Shown here: positions 41,901 through 48,700 of the stretch, piece after piece
How the letters are laid out: every line of letters begins with the position of its first letter
Numbering within the stretch: the stretch's first letter is position 1
Source: Pithys albifrons albifrons
Lineage: Eukaryota; Chordata; Aves; Passeriformes; Thamnophilidae
Reading direction: 5' to 3'
Length of the DNA: 64,000 nucleotides
NCBI RefSeq assembly: GCF_047495875.1
Contig: NC_092459.1
Coordinates: forward strand, 34,986,134 to 35,050,133
Translations under genes and position numbers: made by a program
Notes under the pieces: model-generated
Seen by the model: the letters and a program-made list of their open reading frames with translations, nothing else
Databases searched by the model: none
What the model was told of the DNA's origin: nothing

Positions 41901-44900
41901 CTTGAGCTGGGCTGAGCTAGCTAACAGCTGACTTCTTCAAGCCAATAATATTGTATTCCATACCACACTACATCATCTCAAAGGGTGTAAAATCTAGTGT
42001 GTGGGAGTGGCTTAGTTCAGTTGCTTCACAGCTGTGGTCCCAGCAAGACACTCTGCCGTCCCAGGAGGGATGGGGAGGCCCAAGCCTGGAGCGCCAGCTT
42101 ACCATCATGTTATCTTAGGGAAGTAAAATGTTTGTTCTTAGCTTTTCTCTCTGCTTAAGTCTGTCTCTGAAGAACTGACTTCTCTAGAATGATTTGTAGT
42201 TAAAATGGTAGACTTTGTGTTTACTGGGAAGTGGAAAATTATTTCTTGTTATAGATAACTTGTGTAAGTGTGTGTTATATTGTAGTTTCCTCTTAATTTT
42301 CTCTTTTCTATATGAATACATGTAGTTAGTTTCAGCATAAACCTGCTTTGAGGGTCTTTTTTCCCTCTCTCCCTCTTCTTCTCCCCTTAGCTGACTGGGG
42401 GGAGGAAGAACCCTTTTCACTCTGTCTTGGACAGTTGGCGATTTGCCAGCTCAACCCAGGACAGATTCACAATAGTATTACAACTGGTTTCATTTGTCCT
42501 TTTTAACTTCTGAATGAATAGCAACTCTGCTGATCCTTCCTCACGCTTGCTCACGATCTCCTAGTTTATACTTCTCTGCATTGGCATCAGCAATGCAGCT
42601 GTGGATTGCAAATTATTTTTTTTCAGCACAAATAACCCCTCCAACCTCAGCATCACCATTCTGACTCCCACTTTTGTCCAACTTTATGCAAGCCAACTTC
42701 TCCAGATTTTTTTATTTCCTTCCATCCTTCAAGGTTCTGTAGACCTTGTTTTGCATGCTTTTTCCTTTTTTATGCTGTAATTAGTCTTCACACCTCAATT
42801 ACTACCATTTTCCAAACGAACACACCTGAAAAAATTGCTGTTCTAGGAAAACTCAATTTCAAGCAGCTAGGGATTTGCAAGTTTGGCCTGTTTCCCAAAG
42901 GCAAATTTATCCACTGTCTTTCTAGTGCTGGATTTTGCATTCTTTGGTTTTCCAAGCCATCACACACTCAATTCACTTCAAGTGCTGGGCAACAGTACAG
43001 ACCCACCTAATTCCACCAGTATTATTTCTCTCAAACTCTTTGAAAACAGTAATTTCACAAGAACCTCAACTGAAACTGCTTCTCCAATTCCCTGTGAAGA
43101 TTCTGTGTACAATTACAAGTGCAGTCATCAAACTACTCCAACCCAGACAAATACTTGGGGAAAGAATACTTTTTACCTTATGATGCCCCTTATGCCTCTT
43201 AGTCTGCAAGTTTGTTATTGCATTAATACAGGATGAATGCATGAGCATACCCTTTCAGCCAACTTCTGAGCTTGAAGGTGCAAGTCTTGGGCTAAGCAGT
43301 CACTAGAACTGTCCTCTATTACAGAAGCAACAGAGAGCTGGAAATCAGCAACGTGCCTGAAAAACAGCAAATACAATGTATGTATACGTATGTATGGCCA
43401 GACTTGGCAAGCGAAGATTTGTGAAGGGCTCTCCCCACGTGGGTGTGCCCTTCCAGCCTGTGCAGTGGATGTTTTAGGTGAGGCACAGCGTGCACAGAAC
43501 TGGCCCCACCGTTTCAGTCCTGAGGTCCATCTGCCACGGCCGAGCGAGCTTGGACAGTGACAGGGAAGTCCTCGGGACTGTCACAGCACCCGGTACTGAC
43601 CGGGGCTGACCCTGCTGAGCATCCGAGATGTGACGGGATGGGATGGCAGGGAGGCATTGAACTGCCAGGGGACGGTCCCCACTGAGACTCGAACTCAGGA
43701 CCCTGGGATTCGGAGTCCGGAGTGCTCTCCTTTACACCACGGGACCGCCCCTAAAAATACAATAATCAGGAAGAAAAACCTGTTGCAATGCTGGGCAGAT
43801 CTGGCAGATCCAAGCTGACTCTGTGTATGACAAATCTAATTGCCAAGTGTAACCCAGTCAAGATATCTGAAGGTTCACTATGTTTAGAAAGCTGCAATAG
43901 AAGGCCAAATATAACCTTTGCTCTAATACAATCCGAAAGTAAATACAGTGAGCACACCATTTCAGAATAGACAAAACCTATGCTCATGTATAATTTACTT
44001 GCTAACATTATTACAACTCTTGAGAACAATACTGAAAAAGTCCTATTATAACTTCACATTGGTTCTAAGCAGTTTCACATTGAGATCATTAACGCTGAAG
44101 CATTTGCCATTCAAACACTGACCCTAACTTGTTCAGGCTTTTAAAAAATTGTATTTATTTTGACCTTGCTTGAAAAAATACAGTGATTTAAATAGATTGA
44201 ACTAACCCCTTTACAATGAAGTTGGTATATAAGGTTTGTTTTTTCCTGTATTTCTTTTTCCCTAATGCCCCATTAAGCTCTTGCACAAACAAGCATGACA
44301 TAAAATAATAAAGTGTGACATAGGATTGTAAGATAAAATGTAAACAACTACCGTTTTCTGAAGACAGGAACTGCAGATATGGATTTTATTAAATTTTCTG
44401 GGGGCAGATCCAAAACCTTTGAAAGCTAAATTGGAAATAAAGAACAAATCAGCTTAATTAAAATTTTTTTTAAAAAAAAAGAAATGCGAGGAAAAAGACT
44501 GCTCCCTGTTTAAATACCCATAGGGGATGCATTATTTATACCTGAAAGCAAATTCCAATCCAGGTGAAAAAGGAAAGACTCATTAACTACTATGAACGAT
44601 ACAATAAAGTACGCAATAAAAACTCAAAAAATGTTAAAGAAGCCTTAGAAAAAAGGCAAGGCAAAACACCACAGAGGGTTAGGGGGGTTTCCCCACAAGG
44701 GGTCCCACTAAACACTCCCGTGCCACTATCATAGAATCATAGAATCGATTGGGTTGGAGAAGACCTCCGAGATCATCAAGTCCAACCCTTGGTCCAACTC
44801 CAGTCCATTTACCAGATCATGGCACTCAGTGCCACGGCCAATCTCACTTTAAAAACCTCCATGGATGGGGAATCCACCCCCTCTCTGGGCAGCCCATTGC

Positions 44901-45440
44901 AATGCCTGATTACTCTCTCTGGAAAGAATTCTTTTCTGATCTCCAACTTAAATTTCCCCTGGCAGAGCCTAAGCCCGTGCCCCCTTGTCCTATTGCTCGA
45001 ATGGAGCAGTCGTGGAATGGCAGAATTGCTGGGTGGGAGGGACCTCAAAGTTCCACCTCCCTGCCCAGGCTGCTCCGGCCGCCATCCAACCTGCCCTCCA
45101 GCGCTTCCAGGCACGGGCACTACAACCTCAGTCAGTCTATCCCAATCTCGGCAGGAAACGCGGCCCGCGCGCTGAGCCCTCGGTAGTGGATCGCGGGCGG
45201 GCAGGGCGGGGGGGCTCGCAGTGAGGGCGGGACAGGGACACGGGAGCCAGGCGGGACAGCGAGGCCAGGTGGGTCGGGGGGGACAGGCGGGACAGCGGGG
45301 ACAGGTGCGCCGGGGGGACAGGTGGGCCGTGTGGGCCAGGGAGGACAGGCGGGCCGGCGGGGGGCCGGGTGGGCCAGGAGGGTCGGGCGGGCCGGGGCGC
45401 GTACCCGGGCGGCGATGACGCTCCGCAGAGTCCCCACCAT
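5874..45440 (-). CDS. RARS2: RARS2, mitochondrial arginyl-tRNA synthetase, complete
   Basis: Nuclear-encoded class I synthetase that charges mitochondrial tRNA-Arg in the matrix. Twenty exons in transcription order: 45440-45405, 44425-44352, 43356-43251, 39416-39333, 37092-36995, 35891-35836, 34273-34190, 30600-30524, 27558-27403, 25405-25299, 24688-24593, 21583-21523, 18196-18120, 16841-16717, 12473-12406, 12306-12197, 11167-11072, 8237-8163, 7278-7215, 5960-5874. They sum to 1737 nt with every phase matching: 578 residues, the usual length. The N-terminus ([12 protein letters not shown]) is basic, as in a mitochondrial presequence. The nucleotide-binding HIGH motif is intact at residues 142-145. 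GMKTRRG at 382-388 sits where the KMSKS-like loop lies. The last 140 or so residues, ending [13 protein letters not shown], form the helical anticodon-binding domain. One intron is GC-AG (after 24593). No stop or frameshift was found. Head-to-head with ORC3, tail-to-tail with SLC35A1. Confidence 0.96.
7215..7278 (-). CDS. RARS2: RARS2 exon 19
   Basis: 64 bp, [20 protein letters not shown] then Q. Acceptor GTCTCAG, donor GTACGG. Confidence 0.95.
8163..8237 (-). CDS. RARS2: RARS2 exon 18
   Basis: 75 bp, [20 protein letters not shown] then LLTL plus a split Ser. Acceptor TCACAG, donor GTAAGG. Confidence 0.96.
8728..8806 (-). mobile_element. Short CR1 3' end
   Basis: AAAATCACAGAATGGGTCAG followed by GAAGGAACCACATCTGGTCC, the reverse complement of a CR1 terminus, about 80 bp, diverged. 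In RARS2 intron 17. Confidence 0.75.
9560..9665 (-). mobile_element. Short CR1 3' end
   Basis: ATCATAGAATAGCTTGGGTT, GGAAAGGACCTTAAAGATCA and CCAACCCCGCAGCCATGG are typical of an avian CR1 3' end in reverse orientation. About 105 bp, in RARS2 intron 17. Confidence 0.85.
11072..11167 (-). CDS. RARS2: RARS2 exon 17
   Basis: 96 bp. The first half ([14 protein letters not shown]) is diverged from mammals but equal in length; the second ([16 protein letters not shown]) is well conserved. Acceptor TTTTAG, donor GTTTGT. Confidence 0.93.
12197..12306 (-). CDS. RARS2: RARS2 exon 16
   Basis: 110 bp, [20 protein letters not shown] then [16 protein letters not shown] plus a split Ser. Start of the helical anticodon-binding domain. 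Acceptor TTCCAG, donor GTAAGT. Confidence 0.96.
12406..12473 (-). CDS. RARS2: RARS2 exon 15
   Basis: 68 bp, [20 protein letters not shown] then IQ. Acceptor CTTCAG, donor GTGAGT. Confidence 0.96.
12988..14310 (-). mobile_element. Long CR1 copy, interrupted by a second CR1
   Basis: The 3' terminus (ATCACAGAATGGCTGGGCTT) is at the left. The body continues for about 1.3 kb with readable pieces of the CR1 ORF2 C-terminal region and many stops. It is split near 13787-13940 by a plus-oriented CR1 3' end; the flanking halves (...CTGGTGCCAT and CAGCCTTGCTGAGG...) are contiguous in intact CR1. In RARS2 intron 14. Confidence 0.88.
13787..13940 (+). mobile_element. CR1 3' end nested in an older CR1
   Basis: Plus-oriented: GAGGTCATGGAGTCTCCCTC, GATATTCAAGAGCCATCTGG, GCCTGAGCAGGGAGGTTG, CCTTCCAACCTTATCCATAC and the terminus CATGATTCTT. 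It interrupts the surrounding minus-strand CR1. Confidence 0.82.
14311..16716. other. RARS2 intron 14, remainder
   Basis: 2.4 kb between the CR1 copy and exon 14. No exon or repeat family recognised. Confidence 0.5.
16717..16841 (-). CDS. RARS2: RARS2 exon 14, KMSKS-like loop
   Basis: 125 bp, [20 protein letters not shown] and [21 protein letters not shown] plus a split Thr. GMKTRRG is the family's counterpart of the KMSKS signature. Acceptor ACACAG, donor GTTAGC. The donor lies within AAAAAGTTAG; phase fixes it after the fifth A. Confidence 0.94.
18120..18196 (-). CDS. RARS2: RARS2 exon 13
   Basis: 77 bp, [20 protein letters not shown] then YDWAE plus a split Arg. Acceptor CCTTAG, donor GTATGT. 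Confidence 0.96.
21085..21350 (-). mobile_element. CR1 3' fragment
   Basis: CACAGAATCATAGAAAGGCT, GGGTTGGAAGGCACCTTAAA and CATTGCTCAGAGCACCTTCC, a CR1 end reading on the minus strand, about 265 bp. Lies about 170 bp from RARS2 exon 12, in intron 12. Confidence 0.88.
21523..21583 (-). CDS. RARS2: RARS2 exon 12
   Basis: 61 bp, [20 protein letters not shown]. Acceptor TTTCAG, donor GTAAGT. Confidence 0.96.
21918..22628 (+). mobile_element. CR1 LINE 3' part with ORF2 remnant
   Basis: About 710 bp in plus orientation, antisense to RARS2. The first 400 bp encode the CR1 reverse-transcriptase C-terminal region in one open frame ([20 protein letters not shown] start, then [13 protein letters not shown]). 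The frame is lost near 22300. The 3' UTR follows and ends in the typical TTCTATGATTCTATC. 5'-truncated as most CR1 copies are. No complete endonuclease or polymerase, hence not active. Confidence 0.95.
23110..23650. repeat. Degenerate internal repeat with GCCAGCAA motif
   Basis: The word GCCAGCAA recurs at about 23120, 23210, 23272, 23521 and 23571, with a variant GTAGCAACTG at 23161. It is followed variably by CTG, GGTG or CCAGAG. A second shared word is GGATCCAGG (about 23368, 23460 and 23593), and CAGYTACTGGAAGGAT occurs at about 23491 and 23635. Spacing is irregular (roughly 40-60 bp, with a gap). It may be an old minisatellite or part of a diverged LTR element. Confidence 0.5.
23696..23755. 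repeat. AT-rich simple repeat
   Basis: Imperfect TATA/CATA run (AATAATATATATCACATACA and so on), adjoining the degenerate repeat zone. No gene meaning. Confidence 0.6.
24593..24688 (-). CDS. RARS2: RARS2 exon 11, followed by a GC donor
   Basis: 96 bp, [20 protein letters not shown] then [11 protein letters not shown] plus a split Arg. Acceptor TTACAG. The exon ends in AG followed by GCAAGT, the consensus of GC-AG introns. The next GT, four bases on, would break the frame into exon 12. Confidence 0.93.
25299..25405 (-). CDS. RARS2: RARS2 exon 10
   Basis: 107 bp, [20 protein letters not shown] to LLQKT plus a split Ile. Acceptor TTTTCAG, donor GTATGA. Confidence 0.96.
26918..27058 (-). mobile_element. 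tRNA-Ile SINE with CR1-like tail (TguSINE1 type)
   Basis: On the minus strand the head reads TGAGATTAGCTCAGTTGGTT, then GTAATAATGCCAAGG and GGTTCAATCCCCCATA, as in tRNA-Ile (AAT). The tail GGGTCCCTTCCAACTCAGAA and TCTGTGATTCTGTGATTC resembles a CR1 end. This copy lacks about ten bases of the head present in the two copies in ORC3 introns. In RARS2 intron 9. Confidence 0.85.
27403..27558 (-). CDS. RARS2: RARS2 exon 9
   Basis: 156 bp, the largest exon: 52 whole codons from [13 protein letters not shown] through [18 protein letters not shown]. Acceptor TTTTAG, donor GTACAA. Confidence 0.95.
29383..29745 (-). mobile_element. tRNA-Gln-like SINE, copy 1
   Basis: 363 bp. On the minus strand the head is GGTCCCGTGGTGTAAAGGAG, then ACTCTGGACTCTGAATCCC and a B box GAGTTTGAGTCTC, like tRNA-Gln (CTG). 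A 270-bp body with no tRNA similarity follows, ending in GTCATACAAA. Target-site duplication ATGTGYATTGTAT (29370-29382 and 29746-29758, one mismatch). In RARS2 intron 8, sense with the gene. Not a functional tRNA: the head lacks the usual D-loop bases and anticodon-stem pairing is imperfect. Confidence 0.85.
30524..30600 (-). CDS. RARS2: RARS2 exon 8
   Basis: 77 bp encoding [18 protein letters not shown] and PLQHLFE. Acceptor TTCAAG, a weaker pyrimidine context than its neighbours; donor GTAAGT. Confidence 0.94.
30601..34189. other. RARS2 intron 7
   Basis: 3.6 kb, AT-rich. No exon, RNA gene or recognised repeat beyond short A runs. Confidence 0.5.
34190..34273 (-). CDS. RARS2: RARS2 exon 7
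   Basis: 84 bp. Encodes [20 protein letters not shown] and GDWGMQF of the catalytic Rossmann fold. Acceptor TTACCAG, donor GTATGT. Confidence 0.96.
35836..35891 (-). CDS. RARS2: RARS2 exon 6, HIGH motif
   Basis: 56 bp encoding [18 protein letters not shown]. It carries the class I synthetase HIGH signature (residues 142-145), which binds ATP. Acceptor TTACAG, donor GTAAGT. Confidence 0.96.
36995..37092 (-). CDS. RARS2: RARS2 exon 5
   Basis: 98 bp from [14 protein letters not shown] to AVIEF plus a split Ser. Acceptor CTCTAG ends at 37093. A second AG at 37079-37078 would remove five residues (TVLCQ) that the family has, so the outer site is chosen. Confidence 0.92.
37334..37627 (+). mobile_element. 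Short solo LTR (avian ERVL type)
   Basis: Begins TGTATTGGGCTTCTGTGGCC and ends CATCCTGCTACA, with a TATTTAAG promoter-like word at about 37512 and GCCAATCAGG-type sequence before it. It resembles a common avian ERVL LTR but is internally shortened: promoter part and terminal GGGGAGTGAGAGAGCAGCTT are only about 60 bp apart. Flanks CATAC and CATAT fit a 5-bp duplication with one change. No gag, pol or env. In RARS2 intron 4, antisense to the gene. Confidence 0.7.
39333..39416 (-). CDS. RARS2: RARS2 exon 4
   Basis: 84 bp, 28 whole codons from [11 protein letters not shown] to INRELLAK. Acceptor TTTTAG, donor GTGAGT. Confidence 0.94.
39841..39973 (+). mobile_element. tRNA-Ile SINE with CR1-like tail (TguSINE1 type)
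   Basis: Head GGTTCAGTTGGTTAGAGCAT, AGTGCTAATAATGCC and GTTCAATCCCTCTATGGGCC shows both A- and B-box regions of tRNA-Ile (AAT). The tail GTGGGTCCCTTCCAACTCAG ends ATATTCTGTGAT. The best preserved tRNA head of the four copies. In RARS2 intron 3, antisense to the gene. Confidence 0.88.
41828..42463 (+). mobile_element. Solo LTR of an endogenous retrovirus
   Basis: 636 bp with imperfect inverted termini TGTCATGGGTT and AACCCAGGACA. Flanks GCTTC (41823-41827) and GATTC (42464-42468) fit a 5-bp duplication with one change. A CATAAA-like polyadenylation word precedes CCTGCTTTGAGGG near 42338, followed by a pyrimidine-rich U5-like stretch. No internal viral genes on either side. In RARS2 intron 3, antisense to the gene. 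Confidence 0.75.
43251..43356 (-). CDS. RARS2: RARS2 exon 3
   Basis: 106 bp encoding [11 protein letters not shown]... to ...LQAQKLAER. Acceptor TTTTTCAG at 43364-43357, donor GTATGC. Only about 20 intron bases separate this acceptor from the tail of a SINE at 43378-43754. Confidence 0.93.
43378..43754 (-). mobile_element. tRNA-Gln-like SINE, copy 2, next to RARS2 exon 3
   Basis: 377 bp, same family as 29383-29745. The tail at the left is (GTAT)n, that is (ATAC)n on the minus strand. The head ends GGGACCGCCCC. The anticodon-arm bases read CCGGACTCCGAATCCC instead of CTGGACTCTGAATCCC. Duplication AAATACAAT at 43369-43377 and 43755-43763. Sense with RARS2, in intron 2, its end about 20 nt from the exon 3 acceptor. 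Confidence 0.85.
44352..44425 (-). CDS. RARS2: RARS2 exon 2
   Basis: 74 bp. Acceptor TTAG ends at 44426, donor GTAGTT follows 44352. Encodes [20 protein letters not shown] and a few more residues. A second AG at 44418-44417 would drop three residues; the outer one fits family length. Confidence 0.9.
44728..44998 (-). mobile_element. CR1 3' fragment
   Basis: CATAGAATCATAGAATCGAT, TGGGTTGGAGAAGACCTCCG and CAAGTCCAACCCTTGGTCC, then GGCAGCCCATTGCAATGCC: a passerine-type CR1 3' end on the minus strand. In RARS2 intron 1. Confidence 0.93.
45011..45136 (-). mobile_element. Diverged CR1 3' fragment of another subfamily
   Basis: CGTGGAATGGCAGAATTGCT, GGGTGGGAGGGACCTCAAAG and TGCCCAGGCTGCTCC recall an older CR1 end. 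It follows directly on the previous CR1 and runs into the CpG-rich zone. Confidence 0.65.
45190..45404. repeat. G-rich minisatellite-like stretch in RARS2 intron 1
   Basis: Imperfect repeats of GGGACAGG, GGCGGGACAG and GGTGGGCC units, nearly free of T on the plus strand, ending at the donor of RARS2 exon 1. The RARS2 transcript carries the C-rich strand. It has many G runs of three or more. Confidence 0.75.
45405..45440 (-). CDS. RARS2: RARS2 exon 1 (start codon)
   Basis: ATG at 45440-45438 with G at -3 and G at +4, a strong initiation context. Encodes 12 residues, [12 protein letters not shown], matching the vertebrate RARS2 N-terminus in length and character. Donor GTACGC at 45404. Confidence 0.92.
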
Positions 45441-45715
45441 GGCCGCGGCGGGCTGGGCTGTACCACCCCCGGCTTAAGGGGGGAGGCGGAGCCGGCTGCT
45501 TTCCCCGAGCGCGGAGGCGGCGCTAGCGCAGCGCAGAGAGGGCTGTACCACTGCGCGGGGAAAGGGAGGTGGGCACAGGCGCGGGGACGCCCCGGGAGCG
45601 CGCGTGCGTCACAGTCCCGCGCTGTTCCCGCTCCTCCTCCTCACCTTTTCTCCTCCTCCTCCTCTTTCTCCTGCTGCTCCCGCTGCTGTCCCGGAGCGCT
45701 GGCGCGCGGACCGAC
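45441..45715. promoter_or_regulatory. Probable bidirectional promoter of RARS2 and ORC3
   Basis: 275 bp between two divergent ATG codons. No TATA box is seen at a suitable place for either gene. Visible words include GCGCGCGTGCGTCAC at about 45599 (NRF1-like and ATF/CRE-half-like), GCGCGGGGAAAG at about 45554 (E2F-like, with one extra C), GGGGAGGCGGAG (Sp1-like) and a 12-base repeat GGGCTGTACCAC at 45455-45466 and 45540-45551. A CTCCTCCTC-type pyrimidine tract lies just before the ORC3 ATG. Motif roles are inference. Confidence 0.75.
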
Positions 45716-45739
45716 ATGAGCACGTGCTCCGTATCCAAG
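45716..45739 (+). CDS. ORC3: ORC3 exon 1 (start codon)
   Basis: MSTCSVSK, eight residues, like the vertebrate N-terminus. Donor GTGAGG. Confidence 0.9.
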
Positions 45740-48700
45740 GTGAGGCGCGGGAGCCAGAGGAACAGGGAGGGAAGGAGGGCCCCCCGGGAGCAGCGCGGGC
45801 CGTGCAGGTGCTGATGGAGCAGGACCCGCCGCATCCCCCGCATCCCGCGCCGGCTTCGCTCCCGCCTCCATCCGCCGCCCTGTTTCGCCTCCCGTGTGCC
45901 CGGGTTCCCGGGTGCCCTGTTCCGCTGCCCAGCCCTTCCCAAAGCCTTCGTGGCTCTCCGTCCGTGCCCGAGTTCCGGCCCGGCCCCCTTTTGCTCAGGG
46001 CGCTTTTTGCCCTCGCCGCAGTCACAAAGCATCACAAAATCGTGAAAGGATCCACAGGGATCATCTAGTCCGACTGCTGGCCTGTCCGGGACATCCCAGG
46101 AATCACAGCATGGTTGGTGACTGGCACACAGCCATCCATCCGCCTGCTCCGCTGTCCCGTTGGCACAACAGGAGCGCTCCTTGGAAGTGAACCTGGGCAG
46201 AGCTGGGACGTTGTGGCTGTAGCTTTTGTCACTTCCAGCTGAGGCCTGGCACGTCTTGCTGCTGCTTTCCGACAATCATTGCTTCTCTTCCCACAACTAA
46301 GTCAATGCATAAATAAAAATTAAAGTGCTGTCACCCACAGGTGATGTTAAATATCTGTTAATGCCTTGGTGTTTCCAAACTGAAAGCTTTTCTCTGGCCT
46401 GTACTTTGGGCTGGCAGTAGGGGAAGTGCATTCATCAGTGTTAAAGCATAGCGAGACTTAAAGTGTTACACTGAAACATAGAATTATGGAATCGATTGGG
46501 TTGGAAAAGACCTCCGAGTCCAACCCTTGGTCCAACTCCAGTCCATTTACCAGATCATGGCACTCAGTGCCACGTCCAATCTCAGTTTAAAAACCTCCAG
46601 GGATGGGGAATCCACCCCCTCTCTGGGCAGGCCATTCCAATGCCTGATTACCCTCTCTGGAAAGAATTTTTTTCTGATCTCAAACTTCAGTTTTCCCTGG
46701 CAGAGCTTGAGCCCGTGCCCCCTTGTCCTATTGCTGCTTTGACTTGTTTCATCTCTGCTTGATCGGATAGTGAACAACAGCAGTCCTTTCACAGCACGTG
46801 TTCTACCATCGCAAGACTCCTGTCCCTTTTATTGTTTTCCACTCGGTTGTGATGTGCAGCTGGATCCTTTGGTGTGGAAATTGCTGTGCAGGTTATTATT
46901 TTCAGCAGCAAAAGGCAGCACTTCCAAACAAACTTAAAACTTAATCTGAAACAGGTGGATTTCACTTTTGAAAATGGCAAGTGGCTGTTGCCTTTTAGTT
47001 TGACAGTGAAATACATCACTCCACCTTGCCTCACATGTGTTATATGTAATACTTTGCAGTTTTGTACTCTGGTCTCAGCTACGTTTGGTGGTGTAGGGAA
47101 ATCCAATGCTTGTGCAGCATTCAACAGTATTTGTGTTTGGTTTGATTAAGCACATATTCTTTTATATATATGATCTATAGTTACTCTGGCCAATTCCATT
47201 TGTGCTTCTGCTGTGCATACAGCAGCACTAATAAATCTGTAGCTTAAGTTTTTGCAGTGGAACTGTTCCAGAGTGTTTAGCACCTGTAGAATAAACATAA
47301 CTTTTGTCCAGCTGATTTTAGATTCTCCTTAATATACGTGGTAAAATGGAAAGTATCTGAAGGCATCTCCAGTTCATAAGGCTATTGTTCAGAGGAGTTC
47401 AGAGTAATTTTGGTATTTTACTGCTGTATTTTATTTGTATAAGAAAGGAAATAACATATCTGAAGTCACTCAACAGACTGATTACTGTGATCAAAATTGA
47501 ACATACCTCTGGTATTTGATTTTCACTACATCATTCTTACAGTAGTGGCTGAACTGTCCTAGGTTGAATTCTGTAATCCTGGCCTGTATAAGCATATTGA
47601 GCAATACACGATGGATTCAGTCTGTTTATCTATTTTCAGCACTTATGTGTTTTCTTCCCCCTTGCTGTAGTACAAGAACCTCACAGTGAGAGTTGTGGAA
47701 TGCGTGTGATTTCTGATATGTAGGAAATCCTTATAACTCTTCAAAAGAGATGAGCTTCTATAGAGAGGATGGGGGGAGAACTTTCAGATTTTCTAGAAGA
47801 AAATTTTAAAAATCTCACAGAATTCAGAACTTTATACTTGTGTGATGAAGTAGGTCTAACTGGGAGGTGCCTTCTACCTGGAGGAATTCTTTGCAACAGC
47901 AATTCCAAACTCTGTCATTCTGCTTCTAACCATCTACTTCTTTGAGCTGGGATGCAGTTTTCCTCTAGCTTAGGCTTGTCATTTGCTTTCTAAGTGACTC
48001 CTTGCATTGTTCTGGAACTTGTTTTCTATTCATCTCATCCTCTTCCTGTTTGTTTTGTTTTTAACTGAAACTGTACTGAGAAAACTGTACTGTGTCCCCC
48101 AAGGAATCATTTCCTCTTAATTCTAAACCTGTTGAAGGTTTTCAGACATTTAAAGAATCTGCTGCTGTTACAGTAGATGACTAAATTGCAGAACATAGTG
48201 GAAAGATGTAAAAGTTCCTCACAAGTATCCTGGGTTACAGCTTCCACTGGTGTTCCAGCATGAAATAGGAGTATAAAGGAGCAATATGTAACTTGATAGT
48301 CTTAAGAGGCTGACAATTCAGTTCAAATTATTGGTTTAATAGAGCACTGAAATGAAAGGATAATAAAGTGGCCTCAGGAGCAGGTCAGACTGAGCATATT
48401 GAAGTCTGGTTTTTTTGCTATTCCCTAGGGCTGCTTTGTTTTTAAACCAAGTGCCAAGAAGAGAAGATTGTCTCAGAGAACAGGTTAGTGCATTTTCATA
48501 TATGTTTCTGTGCTTGAGAATGCTTAATCTTGGAAGCTTCATCACATCTGATTAAGTTTATATGATGAGTTCTGTCATAGCTGTGTGAGGTTTTCTGTTG
48601 CTTCTTGATTGCTGAAAACTTATTTCTTCAGAGGAACACAAGCAAAGTATTGACTACTGTAAATGTTGGGGGTTATTTTTATCTCTAGCACTCAAGATTG

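Larger units (their letters stand above)
45140..46020. promoter_or_regulatory. CpG-rich island over the RARS2 and ORC3 first exons
   Basis: GC and CpG content rise sharply here against AT-rich introns on both sides. Both first coding exons lie inside. Boundaries are judged by eye. Confidence 0.8.

Noticed and set aside
43630..43818. [18 protein letters not shown] peptide found also at 49834-50046
   Set aside because: Shared only because both are copies of the same SINE body; no coding constraint expected.
45523..46275. 250-codon open frame on the minus strand over the CpG island
   Set aside because: GC-rich sequence has few stops; the frame crosses the ORC3 first exon in antisense, is low in complexity and shows no family similarity.
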